This document shows positions 26,529 through 35,556 of a stretch of 49,735 nucleotides of DNA, piece by piece. This stretch comes from an uncultured Holophagaceae bacterium (GTDB lineage: Bacteria > Acidobacteriota > Holophagae > Holophagales > Holophagaceae). The stretch is taken from positions 1-49,735 of the forward strand of contig CAIWKE010000006.1 of the NCBI GenBank assembly GCA_903913215.1, read 5' to 3'. A model generated the notes under the pieces. The model searched no databases. It saw only the letters and a program-made list of their open reading frames with translations, and was not told the DNA's origin. Both the position numbers and the translations under genes were made by a program. Within the stretch, counting starts at the first letter, position 1; each line of letters begins with the position of its first letter.

Positions 26529-27551
26529 ATGCTGGTCCTGGGCCTTGAATCCTCCTGCGACGACTGCTCCGCCGCCGTGGTGGAGGAGACGGCCTCTGGT
26601 CCGATCCTCCGCTCCCTGGTGCGGGAGAGCCAGGACGCCATCCACGGCCCCTTTGGTGGCGTGGTGCCCGAACTGGCCGCCCGGGAACACCTGCTGCAGG
26701 TGCGGGCCACCATGGCAGGAGCCCTGGCCCAGGCGGGCCTGGGCCTGCAGGACCTGGATCGCATCGCCGTGACTCGGGGCCCCGGCCTGGTGGGCAGCCT
26801 GCTCGCCACCTTCAGCGCCGCCAAGGCCATGGCCTGGCACCAGGGCCTGCCCTGGGTGGGCGTCCACCACCTGCTGGGCCACCTGAATGCTGCCCGCTTT
26901 GGCGCCCCGGACCTGCCCTTCCCGGCCCTGGTGCTGCTGGTCTCCGGTGGCCATACCCATCTGTACTTGGCCCAGAACTGGACCTCCCTCCAGCTGCTGC
27001 AAAAGACCCGGGACGACGCCGCTGGCGAGGCCTTCGACAAGACCGCCCGCATGCTGAACCTTGGCTACCCCGGCGGTCCGCTGGTGGACGCCTGCGCCCG
27101 GAGCGCGGCCCGCCGCGCCGAGCCCTTCACGCCCCCGAAATTCCGGGACGGCAGGGCCTCCTGGAGCTTCTCGGGCCTCAAGACCGGCGTGAAGCTCCGG
27201 GTGGAGCGCAACCCCCGCCTGGCCCAGGCTGGGGCAGCAGACCCTGAAGTCCAGGGCCTCTGCCGCAGCCTCCAGGAGGCCATTTCCGCCTGGCTGCTCA
27301 AACCTGTAGCCGCCCTGGCCTCTGAGCACGGCGCCCGCAGCCTCATCATCAGCGGCGGCGTGGCCTGCAACAGCACCCTGCGCGAGGATGCGGCCCTGCT
27401 GGCCCAGCGCCTGGGCCTCCGCCTGGCCCTGCCCGAGCCCCGACTCTGCACCGACAACGGCGCCATGATCGGTGCTGCCGGCGCCCTGCTCCCCGTCGAG
27501 ACCGATCCCTGGGGGCAGAACGCCGACTCGGACCTGAAGCTCGGAGGTTGA
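26529..27551 (+). CDS. tsaD: tRNA N6-adenosine threonylcarbamoyltransferase TsaD
   Basis: 340 residues of the Kae1/Gcp family. It transfers the threonylcarbamoyl group to A37 of ANN-decoding tRNAs. Visible: LGLESSCDDCSAAVVEE at the N-terminus, the metal-binding HHLLGHLNAA (HxxxH), SGGHTHLYL and the C-terminal SGGVACNSTLRE and DNGAMIGAAGALL. The start is ATG at 26529; a frame open to 26157 upstream is antisense to priA. It is coupled to gatC, one base after its stop. Confidence 0.96.
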   Translation: MLVLGLESSCDDCSAAVVEETASGPILRSLVRESQDAIHGPFGGVVPELAAREHLLQVRATMAGALAQAGLGLQDLDRIAVTRGPGLVGSLLATFSAAKAMAWHQGLPWVGVHHLLGHLNAARFGAPDLPFPALVLLVSGGHTHLYLAQNWTSLQLLQKTRDDAAGEAFDKTARMLNLGYPGGPLVDACARSAARRAEPFTPPKFRDGRASWSFSGLKTGVKLRVERNPRLAQAGAADPEVQGLCRSLQEAISAWLLKPVAALASEHGARSLIISGGVACNSTLREDAALLAQRLGLRLALPEPRLCTDNGAMIGAAGALLPVETDPWGQNADSDLKLGG

Positions 27552-27552
27552 C

Positions 27553-27837
27553 ATGGAAGTGACCCGCGAAGACGTTCTCCGCTGCGCGCGCCTGGCCCAC
27601 CTGAGCCTGCGCGAGGATGAGGTCGAGCCCATGCGCGAGGCCATGGCCCGCATGCTGAGCCACGCGGCCAGCCTGGACGAGCTGCCCCTGGATGGCGTGG
27701 AACCCATGCTCATGGGCCTGGATCGCCCCCTGCCCCGTCGCGAGGATGAACCCCACAGCACCTTCACTCAGACCGAGGCCCTGGCCAACGCGCCTCAGCA
27801 GGAACGCGGGCAGTTTGTGGTGCCGAAGGTACTCTAA
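27553..27837 (+). CDS. gatC: Asp/Glu-tRNA amidotransferase subunit C
   Basis: 94 residues with the family pattern VTREDVLRCARLAHLSLRED, EVEPMREAMARMLSHAASLD and the late PLPRREDEP (the usual LRxDEP motif). GatC tethers GatA to GatB in the GatCAB enzyme, which amidates misacylated tRNA. gatA and gatB are not in the window and would have to lie elsewhere, since the next gene is convergent. Confidence 0.92.
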   Translation: MEVTREDVLRCARLAHLSLREDEVEPMREAMARMLSHAASLDELPLDGVEPMLMGLDRPLPRREDEPHSTFTQTEALANAPQQERGQFVVPKVL

Positions 27838-27873
27838 AGAACACGACAATCGCAGAGCTTCATGAGGAAATAA

Positions 27874-27909
27874 AGAGCGCTTAGAAGAACCTTCTCTTCT
27901 CAGCGCTCT
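27874..27909. terminator. Convergent hairpin between gatC and the TonB receptor gene
   Basis: Arms 27874-27887 and 27896-27909 pair at 13 of 14 positions (AGAGCGCT..AGAAG with its complement) around an 8-nt loop. It sits midway in the 108-nt spacer between the converging genes and may stop transcription both ways, though no strong T-run follows on either strand. The rest of the spacer holds only a CTCTG-type degenerate repeat. Confidence 0.6.
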
Positions 27910-27945
27910 CTGTTATTTCAGTGATCTCTGCGAAATTCGTTGCCC

Positions 27946-30726
27946 TTAGAAACTGTACCGGATGCCCACTCGTACGGAGCGCGGGGCCTGGAAGTAGAAG
28001 CCGTGTTTGTAGTTGGGGTTGGTCTGGCCGATGTCGCCCTGGGCGAAGTTGAAGCGCTGGTCCACCACGGTGGCGGTCTGGGAGTCCAAGAGGTTGGTCA
28101 CCTCAAGGACGAAGTGGAGGCTCTGCTTCTTGGTCACTTTCAGGGCGTAGGCCAGATTCACATCCAGGCGGGTGGTGTTGGGCGACCAGCCCTCGGTGCC
28201 CCGGTCCTTGAGGAAAAGTTCATAGCGGCCATAGCCGTTGTGGTAGCCCAGGCGGCTGATGGGCGTGCCGCTCTGGAAGACAAAATTGGCACCCAGGCTG
28301 ACACCGGAATCCCACTCGTAGGAGCCGTTGGCCTTGAACTGGTGGGTGCGGTCGCCGCTCAGGAGGCCGTAGCTGTTCACAATGAACTCGGGCAGATCGA
28401 AGGCGGCATTGATGTTGGGATCCAGCTGTCCCGTGCCATCAGCCCCGCCGATGCCCTGGAAGGCGCCTTCGTAGTTGCCCTTCAGTTCGCTCCAGAGGTA
28501 GCTGAGCTGCCAGGTGTAGTGGTCCGAGAGGCGCCGCTGAGCCGTGTATTCGAAGCCCGTGTAGTCACGAATGGCCTGGGGATAGGTGACACCGGCAGGA
28601 CTGCTCTGACCTGGATTCATGATGAAGTAGTCGCCCAGGGGCGAGTTCACATCCAGGCCATCCTCGATGGCGCGGCCCAGGTAACGGCGGATGTATTTGG
28701 CGCCGAACACGTAGAGGTTGTTGTAGGTGGTCTCGACACCGAGGATGATCTCATCCGAATAGGAGCCCTTCAGGTTCTTGTCCACGGGCTCGACGTAGGA
28801 ACCCACGATGGAAGATGGCGTGCCCAGGGCCGCTTCAGCAGCGGCATTGGGCGCGTAGGCCGTGGCGCTGAAGTTGTAGGTGGTGGGATTGCGCTCCACG
28901 CTGAAGGAGCGGATCACCAGGTCCAGGGGCACCTGCTCGTAGTAGCGGGAGAAGCTGCCGTAGACCTTGTCCTGGCCATTGCCCTTGAAGTCGTAGATGA
29001 AGCCCAGCCGGGGCGCGAACTCGTTCTTGAGCGTGAAGGCCGTGACTCCGAACTGGTCCTTCACGGCCGTGTTGTCCACCCGCGCGCCCAGGTTGATGTT
29101 CAGGCGGTTGGTGGGGCTCCACTTGTCCTGGATGAAAAAGGAGTTGCTCTCGTGCTTCGGCTTGGAGGCGAAGATGATGCTGGGAGCATTGAAGGTGGGG
29201 TCCACCTGGCCATCGGCCGTGGTCCACCAGTAGTGGGAGTAGATCTTGGAGGTGGGGGTTCCCAGGCCGTCATCCGAAAGCAGCGTGACCTGCTGGCCTC
29301 CGGTGTAGCTTCGGTGGATATCCGCCTTGTCGGCCTGGATGTCAAAGCCCACCTTGAATTCGTGGTCGCCGAAGAAGCTGGCGAAGGCGGTGATGGAGCC
29401 CGTGATGTTGGTCCGGGTGAACTTCTTGTCATCCCAGCGCCCGAAGCCACCGCTCGCGGAGCCGCCAAGGGTCTGGTCGATGAGCTGGATGTCATTGGCA
29501 CCGATGCCAGGAAGGGTTGAGTTGGTCTCGGCGTGCTGGCTGTACTGCACCTGACCGAACCACTTGTCCCCGGAGATCTCGTAGCGGAGGCTGTAGTCGG
29601 TGCCACCGATCTTCTTCTTGCCATCCCAGGTCCCTTTAGTGCCCTGGGGCGTGACCACGGCGCCAGTGATGGTCTCAGGATCACCCACCACGGAGGCGAT
29701 GAGGCTGTGGCCGTCCAGGGGATGCCAGGTCAACTTCATCGCGAAGAGGTCGCGGGTGGAGTCGGTGGGCGCCTGGATCCCATTGACCGTGGGATCCGCG
29801 GAGCGGATCAGGTTGTTCTGGTTGTTGGTGCGCCGGTCGAAGGCCACGAAATACCAGAGCTTGTCCTTGATGATGGGGCCGCCCGCATCGAAGCCCATTT
29901 CCAGTGTCTTGTTGTCCAGGAGCTGGGGCTTGGTGAGGTTGCCCTCGTTCTGGTGCTTGTTGGTGGACTTGAGGAAGGCTCCCTCGGAGTAGGCGAAGAG
30001 ATCCCCGGTGAACTCGTTGCCACCGGACTTGGTGATCACGTTGATGATGCCGCCCAGGGCCTTGCCGTATTCGGCCTCGTAGCCGCCAGTCTTGACCTGG
30101 AATTCCTGGATGAACTCCATGGGGATGCGCTTGCCCTGAGTGCCGAACTCCACGTTGGTGGCGTTCACACCGTCCACCACGTAGTTGTTCTCGGCGCCGG
30201 AAGCCCCGTAGATCTTCATGCCCTGGTTGCCGCCAGGAAGGTTGCCCTCGGTGGTGACGCCGGGCGCCAGGAGGGCGATGTTCGCGAAGTCCCGCGAGAC
30301 ATTCAGCTTCGAGATGGCCTCGGCGGTGTAGTTGCCGCCCACGGTGGTGGCCTTCATGTCCACCACCGTGCTGGTGTCCGTGACCTCCACGGTGGCCGTG
30401 GCCAAGCCGGCCATCTTGAGGTCCACAGTGGCGGTCTTGTCCAGGCCCACCTGCACCTGGGCCTTGGCGGCATTGAGCCCCTCCTTGGTGGCCGTCACCG
30501 AGACCAGCCCCGGCGGCAGCAGGCCCACGCGGTAGGCCCCGGAGGCATCGGTGATGGAGGAGCGCTCGCCTTGCACCCCCGCGCCGCTGACGGTCACCTT
30601 GGCACCGGCCACGGGATTCCCCTTCGGGCCCAGCACGCGCCCCTGCAGGGAACCCGTGGTCTGGGCCGAGAGGACAGCCCCGGACACCAGGACGAAGGAC
30701 AGGTAACGCAAGCGACGGCTCAACAT
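27946..30726 (-). CDS. TonB-dependent outer-membrane receptor with carboxypeptidase-regulatory-like domain
   Basis: 926 residues. Signal peptide (RYLSFVLVSGAVLSAQ), then a carboxypeptidase-regulatory-like Ig domain (about 27-105: GSLQGRVLGPKGNPVAGAKV), a plug domain (about 130-230: GGNQGMKIYGASGAENNYVV, IQEFQVKTGGYEAEYGKALG) and a 22-strand-type barrel ending in VRVGIRYSF with terminal Phe. This architecture is abundant in Acidobacteriota. The substrate cannot be read; no transporter or hydrolase genes flank it. A hairpin and a sigma-70-like promoter lie upstream. Confidence 0.9.
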   Translation of the reverse strand: MLSRRLRYLSFVLVSGAVLSAQTTGSLQGRVLGPKGNPVAGAKVTVSGAGVQGERSSITDASGAYRVGLLPPGLVSVTATKEGLNAAKAQVQVGLDKTATVDLKMAGLATATVEVTDTSTVVDMKATTVGGNYTAEAISKLNVSRDFANIALLAPGVTTEGNLPGGNQGMKIYGASGAENNYVVDGVNATNVEFGTQGKRIPMEFIQEFQVKTGGYEAEYGKALGGIINVITKSGGNEFTGDLFAYSEGAFLKSTNKHQNEGNLTKPQLLDNKTLEMGFDAGGPIIKDKLWYFVAFDRRTNNQNNLIRSADPTVNGIQAPTDSTRDLFAMKLTWHPLDGHSLIASVVGDPETITGAVVTPQGTKGTWDGKKKIGGTDYSLRYEISGDKWFGQVQYSQHAETNSTLPGIGANDIQLIDQTLGGSASGGFGRWDDKKFTRTNITGSITAFASFFGDHEFKVGFDIQADKADIHRSYTGGQQVTLLSDDGLGTPTSKIYSHYWWTTADGQVDPTFNAPSIIFASKPKHESNSFFIQDKWSPTNRLNINLGARVDNTAVKDQFGVTAFTLKNEFAPRLGFIYDFKGNGQDKVYGSFSRYYEQVPLDLVIRSFSVERNPTTYNFSATAYAPNAAAEAALGTPSSIVGSYVEPVDKNLKGSYSDEIILGVETTYNNLYVFGAKYIRRYLGRAIEDGLDVNSPLGDYFIMNPGQSSPAGVTYPQAIRDYTGFEYTAQRRLSDHYTWQLSYLWSELKGNYEGAFQGIGGADGTGQLDPNINAAFDLPEFIVNSYGLLSGDRTHQFKANGSYEWDSGVSLGANFVFQSGTPISRLGYHNGYGRYELFLKDRGTEGWSPNTTRLDVNLAYALKVTKKQSLHFVLEVTNLLDSQTATVVDQRFNFAQGDIGQTNPNYKHGFYFQAPRSVRVGIRYSF

Positions 30727-30831
30727 GGCCGCTCCATTGAAATGGTCACCATCGGATGACCAGCAGGGAAAGAAGTGGTCCCATCATGGACAGTCCCTGC
30801 CAGGAAGCAATGCTAAATGCCCTGAAGACAA

Positions 30832-30860
30832 ATGATGAGTGCAGTATCGCCTTTAGTCAA
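30832..30860 (-). promoter_or_regulatory. Likely sigma-70-type promoter of the TonB receptor gene
   Basis: Minus strand TTGACT (30860-30855), 17 nt, CATCAT (30837-30832): 5 of 6 and 4 of 6 consensus matches with ideal spacing. It implies a 5' leader of about 100 nt. The -35 hexamer abuts the 25-bp inverted repeat at 30860-30915. Confidence 0.5.
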
Positions 30861-30915
30861 AACCTCCGAAACCACCTTGATTCAGGAACTTGAATCAAGG
30901 TGGTTTCGGGGGTTT
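30860..30915 (-). repeat. 25-bp near-perfect inverted repeat
   Basis: Arms 30860-30884 and 30891-30915 are complementary at 24 of 25 positions (the exception can be a G-T wobble), with a 6-nt loop; weaker pairing extends outward. The core half reads CGAAACCACCTTGATTCA. It lies 88 nt beyond the stop of the zinc-ribbon gene (same strand) and ends in TTTTGAC on the minus strand. It could be that gene's terminator, an operator or a mobile palindromic element. Confidence 0.85.
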
Positions 30916-31002
30916 GAGTCAAAAGTTGAAGCAACTTAGGCTGGCAAGTGTGTACTTTTCTTTGCAAACGGATTGGCAATAAAAATCAGCCTCCAGCTGC
31001 CC

Positions 31003-31602
31003 TTACCAGTCCCCGCCGCCACCCGAGTCCCCACCACCGGAATCACCACCGGAATCCCCCCAGTCACTGGAGTTTGACTCGCCCCAGTCGCTCGAGGACT
31101 TGTCGGAGGATCCAGAGTTGGAACCGGAGCCCGAGCCCCAATCATCGGTGTCATTGGAGTCGTGGTGGTGGCGCTCGCCGCCGCCCATCATGTTGCCGAT
31201 CATCATGCCCGTGAGCAGGCCGCCCATGCCGCCACCGCCCTGCTGGCCGTAGCCCCCCGGCTGCATGGGCATGTTGCCTTGCATCGGGGCGTCCAAGCCC
31301 AGCCGCTGCCGCGCGGAAGGGGGCAGCTCCTCGTCCTTCAGTGCCTGCACACCAGCCACCGCATTGCAGTAGCCGCAGGACCACTTCACGGAGCGCAGAC
31401 CATCCCATGCCTGCTTCATGCCGTCTCCGCTGGCACCACAGGTGGGGCACTTGGGATAGGGACAGGGGAAGGTGTGGGGTTCCACGGAGCCTGTCGGGAG
31501 GGCGCGCCGCGAGGCCCCCAGCTGCTCAGGGTTGTCCCGTTTGCCGCGCATGGCGAAATAGATCACGGCGCCGATGATGAGAAGGATGATTACGGTGGTC
31601 AT
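31003..31602 (-). CDS. Membrane-anchored zinc-ribbon protein with Ser/Gly/Asp-rich tail
   Basis: 199 residues. An N-terminal membrane helix (TVIILLIIGAVIYFAM) is followed by a possible zinc ribbon using CPTCGASG and CGYCNAVAG (two CxxC pairs, residues about 53-80; a further Cys-Pro pair precedes). Then comes a Met/Gly-rich hydrophobic stretch (GGLLTGMMIGNMMGGG), HHH, and a 50-residue repetitive tail of SDWG/SGGGDSG units. I do not recognise a named family. Glycine/serine tails of this kind occur on TPM/YgcG-like membrane proteins, but the rest does not match. Confidence 0.65.
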   Translation of the reverse strand: MTTVIILLIIGAVIYFAMRGKRDNPEQLGASRRALPTGSVEPHTFPCPYPKCPTCGASGDGMKQAWDGLRSVKWSCGYCNAVAGVQALKDEELPPSARQRLGLDAPMQGNMPMQPGGYGQQGGGGMGGLLTGMMIGNMMGGGERHHHDSNDTDDWGSGSGSNSGSSDKSSSDWGESNSSDWGDSGGDSGGGDSGGGGDW

Positions 31603-31673
31603 GGTTGGGTCCTCGACGCCCCAAGGGTAGCCGGAACCGGCGGTCCGGGGTACTTCCTGGCATGATCAGCTGC

Positions 31674-32795
31674 ATGCGACCCCGCATTCCGCTCCCCCTG
31701 GACCGCCCCTGGCGCGCCCTCGGCCTCATGTCGGGCACCAGTGCCGACGGGGTGGACGTGGTGGCCATCGAAGTGGAGCCAGGCGGCTTTAAGCAAGGTC
31801 GTCCCTTCCGCTCCCTCCTGGGACACCAGGTCAGCCCTTATCCAGATCCGATCCGAGATCTGGTCCTGAAAGCCGCTTCCAATCAGCTGGATCCCGCAGG
31901 GCTCTGCGTCCTCCAGCGACGCCTGGGGGACCACCACGCCCAGGCGGCCCGATCCCTTTGTGAAAGGCTACAGCTCCAGCCGGACCTGGCCTCCCTCCAC
32001 GGCCAGACTGTGCAGCACCATCCAGACCAGGGCGCGAGTCTCCAGCTGGCGGACCCCTACGTCCTGGCCGAAGCCCTGCAGTGCCCCGTGGTCTGGGACC
32101 TGCGCCGCCGGGACCTGGCCCTGGGCGGCCAGGGGGCACCTCTGGTGCCCCTCGCCGAGCGCTGGCTCCACGGGGTCAAGCCCTGGCTGGCCCTCAACAT
32201 TGGCGGCATCGCTAACCTCACCCTCTGGGATGGACAGCAGACCCAAGCCTGGGACACGGGCCCTGGCATGTCCCTCCTGGACCTGGCGGCCCGGCGCTGG
32301 CTCGGCCTGCCCTTCGATCCCGAGGGAGCCCATGCCTCGGGGATGGTCCACGAGGATCTGCTGGCGGGTTGGCTGCAGCACCCCTACTTTCTGCAGGCGC
32401 CGCCCAAGTCCACGGGCCGAGAGGTCTTCGGCGAGGCCTGGCTCCACCAGCAGGACCCAGCCCTGGAGCCCCTCCCCCTGCCCGACCGCCTAGCCAGCCT
32501 GGCGGCCTTCACGGCGGCCTCGGTGGCCCTGGAGGCGGAGCGGGCACGCCCCTGGCCCCCGGGCCTCCTGGCCCTGGTCAGCGGTGGCGGAGCCCGACAC
32601 GGACGCGTTCGCGCGGAACTGGAGGCCCGCCTCAAGCTGGCCTTGGCAGATGATGTCGCCTTCCCCACCGGAGCCCGGGAGGCCGTGAGCTGGGCCCTGC
32701 TTGGGTCCGCCAGTGCCCTGGGTCTGCCCGGGAATCTGCCCGAGGTCACCGGCGCCAGCCGGGCCGTGGCCCTGGGGAGCTGGGTGTGGCCTTGA
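31674..32795 (+). CDS. anmK: Anhydro-N-acetylmuramic acid kinase AnmK
   Basis: 373 residues. AnmK opens and phosphorylates 1,6-anhydro-MurNAc to MurNAc-6-phosphate in cell-wall recycling. Motifs: ALGLMSGTSADGVDVVAIEV (nucleotide site), NIGGIANLTL, WDTGPGMSLLDL and LVSGGGARHGRV. Two ATG starts (31662, 31674) are possible and neither has a clear ribosome-binding site; the shorter fits the family length better. It is divergent from the zinc-ribbon gene. Its last 10 nt overlap the transglutaminase gene. Confidence 0.93.
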   Translation: MRPRIPLPLDRPWRALGLMSGTSADGVDVVAIEVEPGGFKQGRPFRSLLGHQVSPYPDPIRDLVLKAASNQLDPAGLCVLQRRLGDHHAQAARSLCERLQLQPDLASLHGQTVQHHPDQGASLQLADPYVLAEALQCPVVWDLRRRDLALGGQGAPLVPLAERWLHGVKPWLALNIGGIANLTLWDGQQTQAWDTGPGMSLLDLAARRWLGLPFDPEGAHASGMVHEDLLAGWLQHPYFLQAPPKSTGREVFGEAWLHQQDPALEPLPLPDRLASLAAFTAASVALEAERARPWPPGLLALVSGGGARHGRVRAELEARLKLALADDVAFPTGAREAVSWALLGSASALGLPGNLPEVTGASRAVALGSWVWP

Positions 32796-34750
32796 AATGG
32801 AGCCGCTGGGGCGACCACCTGCCAGTCTGGGTGGCCTGGGGCGCCACGGCCTCCACCGGCCAGGAGCCTGGAGACCTGCTCCTCATGGCCCTTCCGCTGC
32901 TGGCAGCCCTCCTGGTGGAAGGCCTCCGCCGGGACATCAGCGGCCTCCACCGCTGGTTGGAGGTCGGCGCCCTCCTGTTCTTCCTCGGCGACCTCGCCCG
33001 GGGCCAGGGCGTGCTGGCCGTGGCCCTGCACACCCTCTTCCTGTTGGCAGGCCTGCGCCTGGCCCTGCCCCGGGAAATCACCCAGCGGCGCCAGCTCCTG
33101 CTCATCAGCTTTCTCCTCTTCCTGGCCACGGCCATCGGCACCACGGACCTGCTCTTCCTGCTCTGGGCCCTGCTCTGGGCCGGGGTGGCCACCATGGCCC
33201 TGCTCCAACAGAGCTGGGAGGCCTCCGCCACCCTGCGACGCGGCGCCAGCACCCCGCCCCCCTACGCCCGGGTGCCCCTTTGGATCGCCGCCGCCCTGGT
33301 CTTCGGGATCGGCTTCTTTGTCATCATGCCCCGCCTGAGCCTAGGCCTGCGGGGTGGGGTGGCCTTCGGGGCCCTGCGGGGGATGGGCCAGGCGGGCCTG
33401 GGGGAGCAGCTGGACCTTTCCACGGGTGGCCCCATCGAACCCAACCCCGAGGTGGCGCTGCGAATCGAGCCGTCCCCCGGCACCCACTCGGCTGCGAATC
33501 CCCAATGGGCCGCCGGACTTGAGCTGCTGCGGGGCATCACCTTGGAATCCGTGCGTGGCCTCCGGTGGGAGCCTTCGGACTTCACACCACCCATCCGGCC
33601 CTATCCGGCCCAGACAAAGTGGGTAAGGCAAGCGGATTTTCTCTACACCCCAAGCCCCCACGGCATTCTGGTGCTGCCCACGGGGGTCGCCCGCTGGGAT
33701 CCGCCGGAACTGCAGGTCTTCAGGGGCCCCGGCTCCAGCCTCCGCTGGCGGTTCCCCAGGGCCCGCACCGTGCCAGTCACCGTCTTCTGGAGCCCCCAGG
33801 TCGCAGGAACACCGGAACCCCAGCTGTACCGCCAGCGCCTGGCCAACCTCACCCGCCTCGAACCTGAGCATGAAGCCGCGCGCCGGGCCAGCTTCCGCTT
33901 TGCCCCGGGCATCCTGCCGACACCCCAGCTGGTATTGGCGCTCGAAACCGGCCTGCGGGGCTTCGCCTACACCTTGGACAATCCTTCAGGGAAAGCCCCG
34001 AACCCGCTCCAGGACTTCCTGGAGCGCAGCCAGGCGGGCCACTGCGAATACTTCGCCTCGGCCATGGCCCTCATGCTCCGCGCTCGGGGCATCCCCGCCC
34101 GGGTCGTGAACGGTTACCGCCTGGGCCCCTGGATCCCCGAGGGCGGCTACTTCCGCGTCAGCCAGAACGAGGCCCACAGCTGGGTGGAGTACTGGAGCGA
34201 GGGCCGCTGGTTCACCTCGGATCCCACGCCCACCGGCTCTAGCCTGGCAAGCACCGGGGTCTCCAACATGGGCGTCCTGGGCCGCTGGCTGGACACCCTT
34301 CGGTTCCGCTGGGACCGTTACGTGGTGCGCTTCTCGGACCAGGACCAACTGGGGGGCCTCTCCTGGCTCCAGACTCATCTCCAGGGCTGGGAATGGAAGT
34401 GGAAAGCGCCCCCACGCCAGTTGTCCTTTCTGCTCGCCACCCTGGCCCTGGCCTGGGCGCTCTGGCGCACGCGCCACCTCTGGCGGCCAGTTCCCGAGGG
34501 GCCCGGGCGCATTCGCGCCCTGGCGCCCCTCCTGGCCCGCACCCGGCGCACGGCACCGCCTCTGGGGGGTGAAACAGCCCGGGCCTGGCTGCTGCGTCTG
34601 GCCAGCCTCCGACCCGAGCGGCATGAGGCCCTGAACCGCCTCGCTCAGGCCATCGACCGGGAGGCCTATGGCCAGGAACGTGGCGAAGCCTCCTCCCTGG
34701 CTAGGGCGGAAGCTTCGGCCTGGCGCGGCTGGAGACCTACTTCGCCGTGA
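32786..34750 (+). CDS. TgpA-like membrane transglutaminase (DUF3488 + transglutaminase core)
   Basis: 654 residues. The N-terminal part has about six membrane helices (LLLMALPLLAALLVEGL to VPLWIAAALVFGIGFFVIMP). A periplasmic transglutaminase-like domain carries the Cys-His-Asp triad: GHCEYFASAMALMLR, NEAHSWVEYW, TSDPTPTGS. A further membrane helix (LSFLLATLALAWALW) and a cytosolic tail end the protein. Start is GTG 32786 with GGGGAG upstream, overlapping anmK. Related proteins are essential in Pseudomonas, but substrate and role are unknown; linkage to AnmK suggests envelope work. Confidence 0.87.
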   Translation: MALKWSRWGDHLPVWVAWGATASTGQEPGDLLLMALPLLAALLVEGLRRDISGLHRWLEVGALLFFLGDLARGQGVLAVALHTLFLLAGLRLALPREITQRRQLLLISFLLFLATAIGTTDLLFLLWALLWAGVATMALLQQSWEASATLRRGASTPPPYARVPLWIAAALVFGIGFFVIMPRLSLGLRGGVAFGALRGMGQAGLGEQLDLSTGGPIEPNPEVALRIEPSPGTHSAANPQWAAGLELLRGITLESVRGLRWEPSDFTPPIRPYPAQTKWVRQADFLYTPSPHGILVLPTGVARWDPPELQVFRGPGSSLRWRFPRARTVPVTVFWSPQVAGTPEPQLYRQRLANLTRLEPEHEAARRASFRFAPGILPTPQLVLALETGLRGFAYTLDNPSGKAPNPLQDFLERSQAGHCEYFASAMALMLRARGIPARVVNGYRLGPWIPEGGYFRVSQNEAHSWVEYWSEGRWFTSDPTPTGSSLASTGVSNMGVLGRWLDTLRFRWDRYVVRFSDQDQLGGLSWLQTHLQGWEWKWKAPPRQLSFLLATLALAWALWRTRHLWRPVPEGPGRIRALAPLLARTRRTAPPLGGETARAWLLRLASLRPERHEALNRLAQAIDREAYGQERGEASSLARAEASAWRGWRPTSP

Positions 34751-35507
34751 ACTTCTCGAAGGCCTTCATGAGTTCCATGGGCAGCGGGAAGACGATGGTG
34801 CTGTTCTTCTCCACGGCGATCTCTGTGAGTGTCTGGAGGTAACGCATCTGAATGGCCGTGGGGTTCTGGCTGATCTTGTTGGCCGCTTCCAGCAGCTGCT
34901 CTGAGGCCAGGAGTTCCCCCTCGGCGGCGATGACCTTGGCCCGCTTTTCACGCTCGGCCTCGGCCTGCTTGCCCATGGCGCGCTGGATCTGCTCAGGCAG
35001 ATCCACACTCTTCAATTCCACGCTGCTCACTTCCACACCCCAGGGCTCAGTGGAGCGGTCGATGATCTCCCGCAGGCGGGCGCTGAGCTTCTCGCGGTCC
35101 GCCAGCAGCTCGTCCAGGCTCACCTCGCCCAGGATGGAGCGCAGGGTGGTCTGAGCGATTTGGCTGGTGGCGTAGTAGTAGTTCTCCACGCCGATGATGG
35201 CCTGCTTGGGATCCAGCACCCGGGAATAGACCACGGCGCTGACCTTGAGGCTCACGTTGTCGCGGGTGATGACGTCCTGACTGGGGACCTCCAGCACGCC
35301 AGTGCGGAGGCTGACGGTGGTAGCGGTCTGGAAAGGGCGCCACACGAAGCAGAGACCGGGCCCCTTGGGCTTTTCCTCAACCTTGCCCAGGGTGAATACC
35401 ACCAGGCGCTCGTACTCGTTCACCACCTTGAGGCAGGAGAAGAGGTAGACGACCACAAAGACTGCAATCGGGCCAAGGCAGCCGAGGGAAGCAAAAAAGG
35501 GTTCCAT
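34737..35507 (-). CDS. Slipin/stomatin-like SPFH (band 7) membrane protein
   Basis: 256 residues. An N-terminal hydrophobic hairpin (GCLGPIAVFVVVYLFS) leads into the SPFH domain (VNEYERLVVFTLGKVEEKPKG, VPSQDVITRDNVSLKVSAVV, TLRSILGEVSLDELLADREK). A helical C-terminus follows (KQAEAEREKRAKVIAAEGEL). By family it oligomerises in membrane microdomains and often acts with a NfeD protease-like partner; none is next to it here. ATG is preceded by GGAGGTCATCT. It is convergent with the transglutaminase gene, overlapping it by 14 nt. Confidence 0.93.
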   Translation of the reverse strand: MEPFFASLGCLGPIAVFVVVYLFSCLKVVNEYERLVVFTLGKVEEKPKGPGLCFVWRPFQTATTVSLRTGVLEVPSQDVITRDNVSLKVSAVVYSRVLDPKQAIIGVENYYYATSQIAQTTLRSILGEVSLDELLADREKLSARLREIIDRSTEPWGVEVSSVELKSVDLPEQIQRAMGKQAEAEREKRAKVIAAEGELLASEQLLEAANKISQNPTAIQMRYLQTLTEIAVEKNSTIVFPLPMELMKAFEKFTAK

Positions 35508-35556
35508 AGATGACCTCCGGTGAAGCGACGCCCCAGTCTACGCCCTAAGTCCTCAA

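Noticed and set aside
26505-27767. Extension of the priA frame upstream of 26504
   Set aside because: Antisense to tsaD and gatC; PriA homology begins at the ATG at 26504.
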